A DNA stretch of 64,000 nt from Solen grandis (GCA_021229015.1 CM037790.1:58173997-58237996), one strand, 5' to 3'; shown: positions 12,001 to 23,712, counted from the first letter of the stretch. The notes: generated from the sequence alone by a model not told the origin. Numbers and translations are program-made.

Positions 12001-15000
12001 AAGTCTGGACACGTCTTATAATGGCGGAAGTTGGACTCGGGTACCCGGAAACGTTGGCGTTTTTCTATAAACCGAAGAGGGCAATGTGCAGCAATTCTGA
12101 GAAGATAAAGATTATGGCCATGGAGGACAAGGATAAAACTGACGTGATCAAAGATGAGGTCCACAGATTCCTTAATTTGCCGTTCATGGCGGAGGTGGAA
12201 AAGGTACATGACCAGATAATGCTAGTGACTTAAACTCTTTTATTTTATTTTTAAACGCATCATGCTTAACTTCAGCTTCTTGATTTATACAGACACCTAT
12301 ACCAATAAAAGACTCCAACAATACAGCTTTAAGTTTTGTATGAAGCTGATTTTCTTTTACTAAGAATTTTCATGAGATGAATCATTCCAATTTGTTTGCA
12401 ATAGATAGGGTTTCCTATCCGATTGCCAATCTCCAACGTCGGAAAACTTGCACAGATCTCTGCCACAGTGTATTGAAATTAGCTGAATCACAGGACAAAA
12501 ATAACGTGACTTTTTTAACACACCATGACCACGTGATACTCAGTGTGGTTGTGATTCATGAGGAGCAAATCAGCTGCGCTGATTTGCCTGTTATTAGCCG
12601 GACATCGGTATATAATTGAAACACTATCGTGGCGACGGAAAACTCAGAAACGACAAATCTTAACTATTTGGATATCTTGCCACTGTAATAATAAGAAAGA
12701 GCTTTAATGTTTATATATATAAACAAAATCCTATTTTTTCCCTCAGATTGTAGTCAAGCCGTCATGGCCGAACGCCTACGGTAGTATTGGCGTCACGATC
12801 CATAACGCCAAACATTTCAACTCGGTGATCGAGGCCGTCCTTGAGATTTGGAAACTGACCGAGGAAGGCTCGTCAGTGCTTGTGGAGTCTTTCGTAGATA
12901 CCATCGCCCCTAACAAAGGCAAGTCATGCTAGGCATTAAAGTATATTCGAGAAGTGGACGATTTTTTTCTTCTCACTGTAAAGAATATAATTAATACCGT
13001 TTATAGCAAATATTTTTGTTTTTATTTATACATGATTTCAGAGTTGAACAGCAAGTTACAGTGGTTGGCGGAGGAGCAAAATGGATTCCGTGTTCGGGTG
13101 ACCGTGTGCCGAGACTTTGACAATGTACCTGTCACTACAATGGTGAGCGAATTTTTAATTTCAACCTTTGATCACCAAAGGATTAGATTTTTTGGTTGTT
13201 CACCTGAAACGAAGGACCGGTGAATTTACAGGAAAGAAAGGAGAGCGAAAGACTGGAGGAAAGACTTAATGACAATGAATTTTGGATGTATTGATGAATT
13301 GACTATTGAATATACGATTAGAAAGTTAATCAGCAAGTGAATTAAAAATATTTATACTTGTATAATATAAAAGAAAATGGTATAATAAATAAATATATTG
13401 ATAAGTGAATGCATGAATGGATTTTTAACAAGAGCTCTGATTATCGCAAAATACACCAGTCCTGCAATTTTATCAATTCAAGGGTCTTAACTCTTGGGTG
13501 TCTGGAGTATTCTGACTGGTTTTCAAACTCTGTTGAGATAGTGTGTCAAATTACATTGTAACATAGTTTGGTGTAGATTTGGCTTACGTTTGTCAGTGTT
13601 GGAAAGCAGACATACTCTTTAATTTTTTTAATTTTCATCAATTAAAGGCCATTACCCTGGAGTGTGTGTTCAAGACATTTTGGCTAGGTATCAACCCTGG
13701 CCGAGATATTGTAGCGAGAAATTTGCCATAATTATGAAGTGTCTGGGATATTCAAACATGGCTGAGATATTGTAACAATACACATTATGACAAAGTTTTG
13801 TAAACTTTGGTTCATGTTTGTTCGCGTTAGAGAGCGGACACTGTTAATTTAGTAAATTTTCATCAATTCAAGGACCGAAGTGTCTGGGAAATTCAAACTT
13901 GGCTGAGATATTGTGACCAAGGTTGGTAAAGACGGGTTCGTGTTTGTTTGAGTTGGAGAGTTGGCACTGTTAATTCAGCAAATTTTTAATCATTTAAAGG
14001 GCCGTTACTCCTGAGTGTTTGAAACAATCTGGCTGATTATTATCCTCTTTTGCAGATCAACTGTGACATGGGCCTCAGGTCGGCCCCTATTAATGGCGAC
14101 AACTCAGTGGGGCAGACCCTGGACACAACCCTGCTGGCGTATAACATTACAGACCCCGTTGTCCGGAGCAACCTGGATGACGAGATACGCTTGAAGGGCC
14201 AGGCAGTCATGGCAGGAATCATAAAGAAAGAACAGGAGTTGACAGAGGTGGAGAGGGGGGCGAAGTTTGGGCAGACAGACTTGATTGGTACGTTAATATT
14301 TGATGCATATTGATGGGCTGGACAGCGGGTTAGATCCATATGTATGCTGTGGCTTTTATTTTTTGTTTTATTTTTCATTTGACTGGTACATTGGCAGTAA
14401 CGGAAAGAGCTACTCATGGGTTTCGGGTATTGCGAAAAAATATGTCAAATTTCATTCAAGAGCAGAGATATTAAACTTTATAAGGAATTTCTGTCCAGCA
14501 GACAGTGAAAGAAGAATTTTATTTAAAAACGTGAATTGTAAGAACTGTTTATACAGTCACTTAAAATACGAGCTACTAAGTACTGTACTACCGCGGTTGT
14601 GGGTTAATTCACCTGTCATGGAATATAATACAGACTTTAGGTAGAAAATAATCGATTAAGCTCACTTTTTTGATATCCCAGCACATACAAGATGACGAGT
14701 CTGTCCATCGTTAGATTAATATGATTGAGAGTGATAAAAAAATGTATGTCGTAACTTGTGCCAGTAATATATCTGTCTCAAATATAAACGACAAAAACAA
14801 ATAAAAAGGCATACATGATTTAAGTTACATCTGTTCAGGTATCGACATGATCATCACCAAGCGGAACGGCAAGATCTTCCCGGTGGGCGTGGAGGTCAAC
14901 AGTCACGACTGCACCATCAACTGTCAGATCATGGAGTTCGTCATGGAGACCCTTAACCTCACTGGCGTCACCACAAGTGTGGCCGCCAAAGATCCAAATC

Positions 15001-18000
15001 TTTACTTTGACAGCAAGGACAGCATGCTTACGCGTGGCAATATCTCACGCCGTCTGGCATGTGGTGCCAGTGGCCGCAGTGTTCGTCCACTTGTGCGTAC
15101 AATGATCCAGAGGTCACAGAAACACGTGATGAGAGGAAAAATCGTGGTTGTGATAGGAGCAGGAGGTTATAGCAAGAGGTTCATTTGGCCTGAAGCAAAG
15201 AAACACGGAGTCAAGGTAAACGACTTTATCTGCAACTTTAATATACTGACTTACTGGTGCCTCAGTGAATCTTCTTTTATTTATAATCAACTGAACTATA
15301 TATGACTGACATACTGTCGAAACACAATGCATTTTGCATTATGCCACTTTTTATTTCATTTTACATATTTTCTACTTTCAATTTTCAGCTCGTCCTAGTC
15401 GAATCAGATCAAAAACACTTCTCCAAAAACGACGTTTACAAGTTCATCAACTACGATTATAACGATCACACCCTGGATTACTACCATGCCACGAACATCA
15501 TTGTTAGCCTTCGTAATGCGGACATCGAGCTTGATGGCTGTCTTACTTTCTGGGAAGGCTGCGTGCCATTAGCGGCCCTCATTAGCCAGCGACTGAAGCT
15601 AAACGGTGGTGAGTATCATGATAGAATTCTTATTAGGTTTTAAGAATAAGGAAACACAAAAAAGTCCTGAGAATTCCAACACATTCAAAATGAACTAACT
15701 CCAGAAGGATGTGCAGGCAAAAGCAGAGATATAATTGACAGAGAAACAGGGAAACAGGAATCAAATAGAACTTTAGTACCTAAAGCAGGTTTAAGAGGGC
15801 TTCAGGTTCGCATTCCCCGCATTCGCATTTTTCTCTGAGACAAACAGTGTAAATTAAAACATCCCATCAAACTGAGAAAACAAACAGAAAGCAATGTAAA
15901 ACCTATTTATTTTGACTTCAAGGCGGAGAATTATTTTATTTGCGCTTTCCATTATTCTTTAGAAGGGAAAAAAACAGCCAACAGCAATATTCCCAATAAT
16001 ACTTTTATATAGCTTTTATCTAGTAGCAGCTTATATTTAGCGGTTAACTTTAATTGTCCCCTTAGAGGGCCGCATGCGATTCAGATATCTTTCCTTCAGC
16101 TGTACTCTTTGTTGCACACAGGTTCGCACTATCAAGCCTCTCGAAACGCCAATCAGAAGAGTCGAACCCAGAACCTCCTGAATGCTCGGCCCCGGACCTA
16201 TCTGTACTCGGCGCCTGCATTAACCATCAGCTGCAAAGAAGACCTGGATGAAGTGGCCGAAAAGTAAGATGCACAGTCTTTGTTTATGTTTATTTTCAAC
16301 GGTTTAACGCTATTTCGGACTTCCCATATAAGTTTTGCTTAGTGTCAGGCAAAGGAGATATACTAGTTTTAATAGTAACGTCTTTGGTATGTTGCACCAT
16401 GAACACACGTTCAGGCAGCGAACTCTCCATCCAAAATACCATATGGAACCAACTCCCGTTTTATTGACAGTACACGTGATGGTTCAAAGTCAGTATCAAT
16501 GGGTACATTTTAATAGGTTTCATGCAAAACATGTCGTAATCATCCGCCGAAGCAACAAGCCTCGCCAGTTATGTCTTAGGATCACGAAAGCAGCGTACAC
16601 ACTTATATTTTCTCAATATCTTACTGATTATTCATCTCAAACGTCAGCTTATGATTTTATGACAAATACAGTATAAGGTAACATTCATTGTACTACCACA
16701 GGGCCAACTTCCCGTGCGTGCTGAAGCTCGAACACGGGTCCGCCGCCGTTGGCGTCTCCCTTGTCCACAACAAAGACCAACTTAGAGAAGGATACGTAAA
16801 TGTGGTTAGTACCCTACACATTGAGGAAGACTACCCGGGGATAGGATTAGGACACGGCAACAACATGCTTGTTGTGGATTTTCATCGTGGATCAGAGCAT
16901 GACGTCGACGTTGTCATTTTTAACCGGAAGTTGGTGGCGGCCTTCGTGTCTGATAACGGGCCGACACGTTTGCCATTGTTCACAGGTTGCTATTTCTTTT
17001 CGTATAAAACACTTCGGCTAAATAAATAAAATAAATACATGTTCAAAAATGAGACACTTGTGCCATTTTCACCTGTCGAAATTAAACTGTATTATGTATT
17101 TAACTATGAAGAATTATGTTCCCAATGAGTATCCACATGAATCCATGATATACAAGTAGAAGTGGGTGATTCACTGGGAGAATTAGATAAAGGCTGCCCT
17201 CCTCTTCACCGGTTTGTCGACAAGTGAATGTTCTTGGGCTCAAATCATTTGATGAACGTTTAGACTTTTATTTTGACAAAATATAACACCATACGGTTAT
17301 ACTGAATTACTATGAAGCAATTGTGTTTGACAGAGAAAAAGAGGATTGGACGGGAGCTCTCCCCTTAAGCTTGCTGAGTTGCTTAGTGGCCCATACCGCA
17401 ATACGGTACTGGTTTACTCCCTGGGTTGGCTTTCTGCATATAAGGGTATTTTCGACACTGGTTGGCCAACAATGAAGCGGCACTATACATATTATATCTT
17501 ATTTTCTTAAATGACAATAACCAACAATCAAACAAATGAAATATACTTGTCAGATAAGTACGATAAGTTCTCTTTTACGCTCGCTTCTTTTCAGAGACGG
17601 CCGCCATAATGCCGTCAGTGCTGCCAACGGACAAACAAGCCCAACTTATTACCGCTGCATACCAGTGCTGTACTGAGATCGGTAGGTAGCTGTATAGGTA
17701 TATTATAATTGTTTTATTGCACAAACGATATAATATGATATGTCCCAAAGAATGAAAAGTAAGTATTAATAATATCAGAAAATATATTTCTTTAATATTT
17801 CTTTTTTTATTGCGGTATTTTATCTTTTGGAATTCTTTATTAATCGAAATTTTCCTCAATTTCTTGAAACCTTGTTCTTTAGCTTGTTTTCTTTTTTCCC
17901 TTTAATTTTAATCTATAATTGATAAACAAAAAGAAATACATGCGTAAATGAGAATTTATTTCAGCGAAAAGTACACACAGTCTCTCCTACCCGACAGCAG

Positions 18001-18861
18001 CCCTCCAAAAAAGTCTCAGATTGTTAGTGTACATTATCTTTGTATTTAATTATGGTTACAAACGAAAGATCTAAAATGCTTCTTTAATTTATCGAACAAT
18101 GTCAAATTACATATGAAAATATTAATACTTTAGATCTTTCCGAACATAAAAAGTTATTTTAACTTTCATACAAGTATTACATTTAAAAAAGAAAAATTTA
18201 AAAAAAAAATGTCACATTAAATAATGGGAGAGATTCTTAATTAGTTATTCATAGAACAATAAGCAGCATTGCAAAATGTAAGACAAAATTTAAAATATAT
18301 AATGGATTAATAAACGGACAGATTTAAGCAGACTATAATGAAAGAAATAAACTTATCCCACAACACGTTTTTGTTGTAGGTCTTGCCAGTGGTACATTCA
18401 ACGTGGAGTTGAAGATGACTCCGTCAGGACCAAAACTTATCGAGATTAACGCTAGGATGGGCGGATTTTATCTCCGCGATTGGATAAAAGAAATATACGG
18501 TGTCGACATTATGTTTTACTCCCTAATGATTGCCAGTGGCGTAAAACCGCATGTGCCAAAACTACTTCCGGCGAAGTACATGCTGGGAATTATGCTGATA
18601 CCGTCCCTCCATCGCCATGTCCTCGAGGACGAATCTACATGGCAGAAGGTCAAGACGATGCACGATAAGGGCGACATTTACTTCAGTCGGTTTTTAGAAC
18701 ATATAGAGATACATCCTCTTGGTTACGAAAAACCTTTTGGCAACATCGCAGTGATGGCCAGTAATGTTCAAGATGCAAAAGAGAAGCTTAAGTTTGTATG
18801 CAAAAAGTTCAGCATTGAACAAGCAGAATATGACGTGAAGAAATTCATCAAGCATTTTTAA
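8947..18861 (+). CDS. CARNS1: Carnosine synthase 1-like ATP-grasp ligase, 13 coding exons, 969 aa
   Basis: Coding exons: 8947-9078, 9492-9672, 10801-11039, 11943-12203, 12747-12918, 13042-13142, 14056-14287, 14839-15215, 15389-15608, 16122-16263, 16702-16985, 17595-17681, 18380-18861. All junction phases agree, and the sum is 2910 nt including the stop. The length is close to the long vertebrate CARNS1 form (about 950 aa). The family joins an amino acid such as beta-alanine to L-histidine with ATP hydrolysis to ADP. The C-terminal catalytic ATP-grasp shows FPCVLKLEHG (Lys694), a G-rich loop AAVGVS, and VEL...LIEINARMGG with Glu819, Glu831, Asn833 and Arg835 as expected metal and ATP ligands. 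A second ATP-grasp-like unit lies in the N-terminal half. No signal peptide or membrane segment is seen, so it should be cytosolic. The start ATG has A at -3. Family membership is firm; the substrate pair is inferred, and bivalve homologues may use other amino acids. Confidence 0.88.
9492..9672 (+). CDS. CARNS1: ATP-grasp gene exon 2 (residues 45-105)
   Basis: The acceptor is the pyrimidine-rich run ending GACTAAG before GTCCCTGAAG, and the donor is GTAGGA in phase 1. It contains YYNSLQYSLFE and the strand RVVIAVLSSP, which begins the N-terminal Rossmann-like subdomain. The acceptor is weaker than the others, but no alternative AG keeps both frame and phase. Confidence 0.75.
10801..11039 (+). 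CDS. CARNS1: ATP-grasp gene exon 3 (residues 105-184)
   Basis: The acceptor is CCACGACCAG and the donor GTAAAG; it enters in phase 1 and leaves in phase 0. It contains FHLIISPSWIS and RHVTYLLNYF, strands typical of the CARNS1 N-terminal region. Confidence 0.82.
11943..12203 (+). CDS. CARNS1: ATP-grasp gene exon 4 (residues 185-271)
   Basis: The acceptor is CTCATTACAG and the donor GTACAT, both phase 0. It encodes ATLVDDKVWTRLIMAEVG and YPETLAFFYKP, the helix and strand that precede the ATP-binding loop in ATP-grasp folds (compare DK-x3-K...P-x-T). Confidence 0.82.
12747..12918 (+). CDS. CARNS1: ATP-grasp gene exon 5 (residues 272-329), first nucleotide-binding loop
   Basis: The acceptor is TTTTCCCTCAG. 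It reads IVVKPS (Lys275) then AYGSIGV, the Lys strand and glycine loop of an ATP-grasp domain. The donor is GC (AG then GCAAGT), not GT, in phase 1; the next exon supplies AG to make Glu, so the frame is kept. Confidence 0.85.
12919..13041 (+). other. GC-AG intron in the ATP-grasp gene
   Basis: The donor is AG followed by GCAAGT, the classic strong GC donor form, and the acceptor is TTTCAG. The flanking phases (1 and 1) fit only with this GC donor; the nearest GT in the region would break the frame. Confidence 0.7.
13042..13142 (+). CDS. CARNS1: ATP-grasp gene exon 6 (residues 329-362)
   Basis: The acceptor is ATGATTTCAG and the donor GTGAGC. It encodes NGFRVRVTVCRDFDN, a strand of the first ATP-grasp-like domain. 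It enters in phase 1 and leaves in phase 0. Confidence 0.8.
13465..14040. repeat. Diverged tandem repeat units in intron 6 of the ATP-grasp gene
   Basis: About two and a half related units of roughly 200-230 bp share phrases such as TGGCTGAGATATTGT, GTTTGT-x-GTTGGAGAG and CATCAATT-x-AAGG. This looks like a decayed dispersed repeat and has no coding potential. Confidence 0.55.
14056..14287 (+). CDS. CARNS1: ATP-grasp gene exon 7 (residues 363-440)
   Basis: The acceptor is CTCTTTTGCAG and the donor GTACGT, phase 0 to phase 1. It contains GLRSAPINGDNSVGQTLDT and a charged helical segment (DDEIRLKGQAVMAGIIKKE) before the first metal-binding strand. Confidence 0.85.
14839..15215 (+). CDS. CARNS1: ATP-grasp gene exon 8 (residues 440-565), end of first half and start of second
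   Basis: The largest internal exon. It starts with GIDMIITKRNGKIFPVGVEV and continues into Asn460, so Glu458 and Asn460 sit where ATP-grasp domains place metal ligands. It ends with GKIVVVIGAGGYSKRFIW, the Gly-rich start of the second pre-ATP-grasp subdomain. The boundary between the two protein halves therefore lies within this exon. The donor is GTAAAC, phase 0. Confidence 0.87.
15389..15608 (+). CDS. CARNS1: ATP-grasp gene exon 9 (residues 566-639)
   Basis: The acceptor is CAATTTTCAG and the donor GTGAGT. It starts LVLVESDQKHF, the strand-turn that follows the Gly-rich motif in CARNS1, and has DGCLTFWEGCVPLAALIS, the conserved helix entry of this family. Confidence 0.87.
16122..16263 (+). 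CDS. CARNS1: ATP-grasp gene exon 10 (residues 639-686)
   Basis: The acceptor is GTTGCACACAG. The donor GTAAGA splits the Lys686 codon (phase 2). It contains RNANQKSRTQNLLN, the Lys/Arg-rich helix before ATP binding. Confidence 0.83.
16702..16985 (+). CDS. CARNS1: ATP-grasp gene exon 11 (residues 686-781), catalytic ATP-binding loop
   Basis: The acceptor is TACTACCACAG. FPCVLKLEHGSAAVGVS holds the ATP-binding Lys694 and the glycine loop of the catalytic ATP-grasp domain. HDVDVVIFNRKLVAAFVSDN gives the next strands of the fold. The donor is GTTGCT, phase 1. Confidence 0.9.
17595..17681 (+). CDS. CARNS1: ATP-grasp gene exon 12 (residues 781-810)
   Basis: A short exon between acceptor CTTCTTTTCAG and donor GTAGGT, entering and leaving in phase 1. 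It reads AAIMPSVLP and a Gln/Ala-rich helix, matching the linker before the metal-binding strands. Confidence 0.83.
18380..18861 (+). CDS. CARNS1: ATP-grasp gene exon 13 (residues 810-969), metal-binding motif and stop
   Basis: The acceptor is TTTTGTTGTAG. TFNVELKMTPSGPKLIEINA followed by RMGG carries Glu819, Glu831, Asn833 and Arg835. The family-typical C-terminal lobe follows, and the stop is TAA at 18859-18861. Confidence 0.92.
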
Positions 18862-19223
18862 CGAATATTGAAAACAGGGAAATATTATGCCTCCGTGTGT
18901 ATTCACTTACGTTTGATATCTTGGGTCTAAGACGTAGTTCAGAAAAAAGGCCAAACAGAACATGAAGTAATAAGTATTTTGGTAAACTAGTTTATTTATC
19001 TCTATTTCAAGATGCTCTCTCGTTAATTCTGGAAACGCTTATTTTGGTGATAAAACTTTTTTTCTCTACAAGTGAACATATTTTACATCCATCTTATATG
19101 TATTTATTTTTTTCAAAATTTATGATCTCATGAAATATTTCGTTCTATCATGTACTCTATTTTCCTACTACATGACTGCTTGGACATTGTACATTTTTAT
19201 TCAAATATGGTTGGACTACGTTA

Positions 19224-19229
19224 AATAAA
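19224..19229 (+). terminator. Candidate polyadenylation signal of the ATP-grasp gene
   Basis: AATAAA lies 363 bases after the stop codon. Another AATAAA is at 19323-19328. Either could serve; only transcript ends would tell. Confidence 0.35.
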
Positions 19230-20559
19230 AGGCGTGACTTAAATATATCGTAAATTGTGAGCTGGTGAACACAATTTAGGATATACCGCGTATATGGGAT
19301 TCATGTTTATTTTTCTAATTCAAATAAATCACATTATGACCAAAAGGATTCGTAATGTATAATAAAGAGGTCTTTCTAATGCATAGGCCAAATTCATTAG
19401 ATACTCATTTATATAAACTATTGTGCTTCCTTTAACCTGACTTCAAAGAAAACTTTCTATGTAAACATATTTTATTCATTTTATCTTAATAGAGACATAA
19501 ACATGCTAGTCATTTTTTTATCTTGTAAATAGCATTCATTGCTTGAATAATATATAAATTATAATTTATAAACACATAATATATTACTGTTTCGGTGTTT
19601 TAAAGGAACAATGTGTAATTACTTATCCCTAACAATACCATTCTCTGAACAAATGATGTGGGCAATCTCGAGAGTTTTACTAAAGGTTCTTTCTAAATTT
19701 TAACATGCATTGTGTTTTCGAAAATATTGGAGTTTGAAATATCAGTCGTTTAAAATTAAATGTAGTATATTGAGGACGAATTTCCTTATGATCAGTTTTT
19801 AGATTTTTGAATAACTTCAATTTATATTTGCTTGAGGTATATGTAGTGTGCATCATACATTTTTTATTTACATGTTTATATTTTATGATATATTGCTTCT
19901 TTCTAAACACAATCAATTATATGCTTTGTTTAGAGGGATTATTTTTAATATGAATTTCAATATATGTACATTGGTTTTCTGTCCAGAACTATATGGTCAC
20001 ATCTAACATCTGTTAATGTTCTGTAATATCAACCTATTTGTGTACCCATATATATAAGGAAACATATCTTAACATGTTAAAGGTGTGCTCTTACAAAGTA
20101 TAAATATACATGTATTTTAATCATATCATTATGTATGACAATTTTTATGCATTTCATAATTGTTGGATACGAAATATTTAATGATGTTACCAAAAAGTGT
20201 TGGAAAAATATGTCATGTAACAGCATTGCCTGTTGGTAGTAATGCACTTTTTTTTCTAGTTATAGCTTTATTTAATATTTATTCTTACATTCAACATGGT
20301 ATTCGTACAGATGTTAGAATAAATATCGAATATAAGAAACATTGAGACTATTATAAAGACAAAACCCGTTTTCCTCGTATGTGTGTGTGTGTTTGTTTTC
20401 TGGGGGGGGGGGGGGTAGCAAAAACGAGCGTGATATTGTAATATTTTAATTTGTAGTGAAATTTTTTAGTCAAAACATGTTAATTTTTCATCAATTTTGA
20501 AAAAAAGTTATTTCAATTTATATTAATCGCTTTCGATTTCTAGATTGGATTGATCAATA

Positions 20560-20660
20560 TTTGCGCCCTGGAAGGCCATGAAAAATCATCAACCTCACTA
20601 GGTTCGCACCCACAACCTTCGGATCCGCAATCGTGTACGTGATGGCACCCTCTGACTTGT
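20560..20660 (-). repeat. Possible tRNA-derived SINE fragment
   Basis: On the minus strand GGTGCGAACCT resembles a polymerase III B box, preceded by GGATCCGAAGGTTGTG. No clear A box was seen, so this is tentative. Confidence 0.3.
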
Positions 20661-22241
20661 TACCCAAGATGTTAATTTTCTGTACCACTATTGACAGACA
20701 TTATACGTAACGCTCGCAAAGCGTCTTTCCAATCATACGTGAACTATATTATTTTAGACATTTTAGGCCGACAATGCCGTAAAATTGTTAACAGACTGTG
20801 GGTGAGTAAACATTTAGCCATTAAATAAGAAATGTATATTTCACTTATCTGACTAAATAGTCACATTCATACTCGTAACTGTCCACTTTTGAGGTAATAT
20901 ATAAACCAGTTTTGAACAAATGATGTTTATTACAGAAAAGAAGTGTATAAAGTACAAAGAAACACATTGCATGAAATTAAGAAAGAGTCATATAAATAAG
21001 GCAGCATTATATTCTGAACGATATAATGTTCGTGAAAGTTATGTAGTAATAAAGTGCGGTTTGTCCTAATTGGTCGTCCAATGAAAAGCTCTTATTTCGT
21101 TCAAAAATCGAAAATATATTGCGTCGCTTGCGATAATTTCAATAAATTTTCAATTTTAAACGATAACCGATACATACCTTCATCAAAAAATTATATTAAC
21201 AAAAAGGAATGATTTATAGCCAAATATCCTGAATAACATATTTTAATATAACCTTAAAATGAATTTTTGGTTTTATTAACAATCAGTTTGTTGACATAAT
21301 AAATAAAAGAAGTAAAGATGGCATCGAATTTAGTCTGTAACAAGATTTCTGTAACAAATAAGCCTAATAAATGACTTATACGTCATATAAATATCTAAAA
21401 AAGTTTTGCATCAAACCTTTATTTTGTAACAATTATGTCTAAATTTGACATAGCTTTCTTAACTTAGTTTCATGATAACAATCATGATAACAATTTTATT
21501 TTAAAATTTACACAAAAACATGTCTTCAAGATATACAGATTAGGGCTGTTACATATTTCTGAACTTTCTAGAGATCGCGATGTCATGTTGGAATTCAGAT
21601 ATTTGCCGGCCCTTGTATCGCCACATTCACGAACCACTGACTTTTTAGTCTTCCAGCATTTATTTGTTTTAATTCGCCTTGTTCAACCTTATCAAATATT
21701 TACCTAACAAAGCATATCTCATAATCAGCGCATCTTTTAAGCGTATCCGAAATTCGTCATATCCGAAACCATGTACAATAGATTAGCTAGCATTAAATAA
21801 TTTCGCATGATTTGTTTCTAAAACAGAACTTTCGTATGTAGGACTTGTTTACTAGGATTATTTTTTTAGAAATTATAAACTAATTTAAAAGTATATAATG
21901 AAATAAAGATTTTGACTTGAAAAGTTTCTAGTTCTGTATTGTGAAGAAAGTTAGAACTGAATTAAAATCAAATAACTAGCTTCTCTACGCTTATTGTAAT
22001 GTATCAACACAGTCCATCTGAAACTAAGACATCACTTAACCATTATCATGAAGATTGATATGATGGATGTAAGTTATGTAATCAATGGTGACACTGATTA
22101 TCATGCATAATTGAAAGTACAGGTGTCTCGCGAACAATCCGTGTATCGTTTGTCCCATATCGCAATATGTATCGTCTCCACACTTGCCTGGCAGTACACA
22201 GCTCTTATACAGATAGAACTAGGCAATGTCGTGAATATAAA

Positions 22242-22463
22242 TCATGGCGTGCATCCGTCGCTCTTAAGTCTGCAACCAGTGCAGCAGCTACCATCTGTAT
22301 TAGAGTTGCTCTTGCAGCAAGTCTTCTTGTCCTTCCCATTGAATTCCACACAGCTGCAAGAGGGAGAGGATGTTGTCTGTGTTGTGGTTGAAGGGGTGCT
22401 TGGAGTGGTATACGTATTAGTGCAGAGCTCAAACCGTTCAGTGCACTTTCCACGGTGACAGAA
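22242..22463 (-). CDS. Terminal exon of an ADAM/ADAMTS-type cysteine-rich protein (73 aa)
   Basis: On the minus strand the acceptor TCTTTCCAG opens FCHRGKCTERFELC, the 'C-x-x-GKC' end of an ADAM-type cysteine-rich domain. A Thr/Ser/Pro-rich linker of about 20 residues follows, then a compact Cys-rich tail with paired Cys (KKTCC, SCCTGC) and the stop. The junction is phase 0 and matches the exon at 23225-23377. The protein would be extracellular. The metalloprotease part is not in view; the family call rests on the Cys pattern and the DGT-x-C then GKC order. Confidence 0.55.
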   Translation of the reverse strand, partial: FCHRGKCTERFELCTNTYTTPSTPSTTTQTTSSPSCSCVEFNGKDKKTCCKSNSNTDGSCCTGCRLKSDGCTP

Positions 22464-23224
22464 CTGGAAAGAGGATATTACAGTTGTACAAAAATTTAAA
22501 AATAATAAAGTTGAGTTTTGCTGTAAAATGAGATGAGAACTCGTATATAACATGATGTTTGTGCATTAAAGAAGGATTTTATGGCACGATAAGCAAAATA
22601 AAATGGAGTCAAACATATACACTGAACAGATGACACGCAAAGTAAGGGTCATGACTGAAATAAATAAGTATCCTAGAATTATGAGAAGCATTTTACTGCA
22701 TAGGAGTTATAAACTTTATATTATTTTCTTGAAACACGTTTAGCATTTCTGTCATCATTTTCTTTAAGATTCACATACACATTTGTGCACATCAGCCTAC
22801 TTCAAAACGCATTGTTCGTATTCTCCAAATTACACAATATATCAATATTAAGAATGGCTCAGATTTATGTTATTAGTATTAATGTATTAATGTTAAATTC
22901 TTTTCTTTGTAAAGGTTTCATGTGTAATTAGCAGAAACATATAGCGTTATGCAATTAGAATTTATGTAAGTAAAATAGTTAGAATGACCTTTATACTATA
23001 ATGCAAGTTGATCAAATTTATACTGATAATTGTATATTAATAAATATCAAAAAGGTTATTCATCATTTTCATATTTTATAATAAGATCAACACCTCATTT
23101 AATGTCAATTACAGAAAAAAATTAAGTAGTTGACTTGACTTGACTGTTTGACTATTTGACTTAACACAAAGAATGCAAATATGCACATCATGAAAATATA
23201 TAATATTACTGATAAACTACTTAC

Positions 23225-23377
23225 ATAGTCCAACTCAGAGTTAAAACCGAGGCACGCTGTTCCGTCATAGACACCCTTGAGCGGTCGACTACACGAGTTG
23301 CCATCGGAACAGTACACCATATTTGCATTCCAACACCACCCGGAATTTACTTTCTTGACACCGTCAACAACTGCGAC
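23225..23377 (-). CDS. Penultimate exon of the ADAM/ADAMTS-type cysteine-rich protein (51 aa)
   Basis: Bounded on the minus strand by acceptor TTTGCCCAG and donor GTAAGT, both phase 0. It reads GWCWNANMVYCSDGNSC then GVYDGTACLGF. The W-C-x(n)-C...C...DGT-x-C pattern is that of the ADAM cysteine-rich (ADAM_CR_2-like) domain. The EGF exons upstream on the same strand end in phase 1, so they cannot splice directly to this exon; it belongs to a different or incomplete gene. The assembly gap lies 236 bases upstream. Confidence 0.55.
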
Positions 23378-23612
23378 CTGGGCAAACATAACACATTTTA
23401 ATGCAAGTCTTCGAAGAGTCTCAGTGGTTAAGAGTGGTGAATATACATATACATATATACACATACGTCTTACAAATTAAGGAAATATATATATTTATAC
23501 ATTTGACTGTTTGGTATGTGTGCATAATGTATTTGAAATTTGGACATACTGAATTTGTTTTCTGGTCATTCGGCATTTAGAAGGTTTTTTTACTCAAATG
23601 CGGATTCTTTGA

Positions 23613-23712
23613 NNNNNNNNNNNNNNNNNNNNNNNNNNNNNNNNNNNNNNNNNNNNNNNNNNNNNNNNNNNNNNNNNNNNNNNNNNNNNNNNNNNNNNNN
23701 NNNNNNNNNNNN
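23613..23712. other. Assembly gap (100 N)
   Basis: Exactly one hundred N bases, a standard scaffolding gap of unknown true size. It lies between the cysteine-rich gene fragment and the last EGF exon, and at the edge of a dispersed repeat. Confidence 0.99.

Larger units (their letters stand above)
18862..22241. other. 3' untranslated and intergenic region
   Basis: AT-rich with no coding signal. It includes a poly-G run at about 20402-20415 and a possible SINE at 20560-20660. The ATP-grasp gene on the plus strand and the cysteine-rich gene on the minus strand converge here. Confidence 0.5.

Noticed and set aside
14040..14417. Minus-strand frame of 125 codons
   Set aside because: It is the antisense shadow of exon 7 of the ATP-grasp gene.
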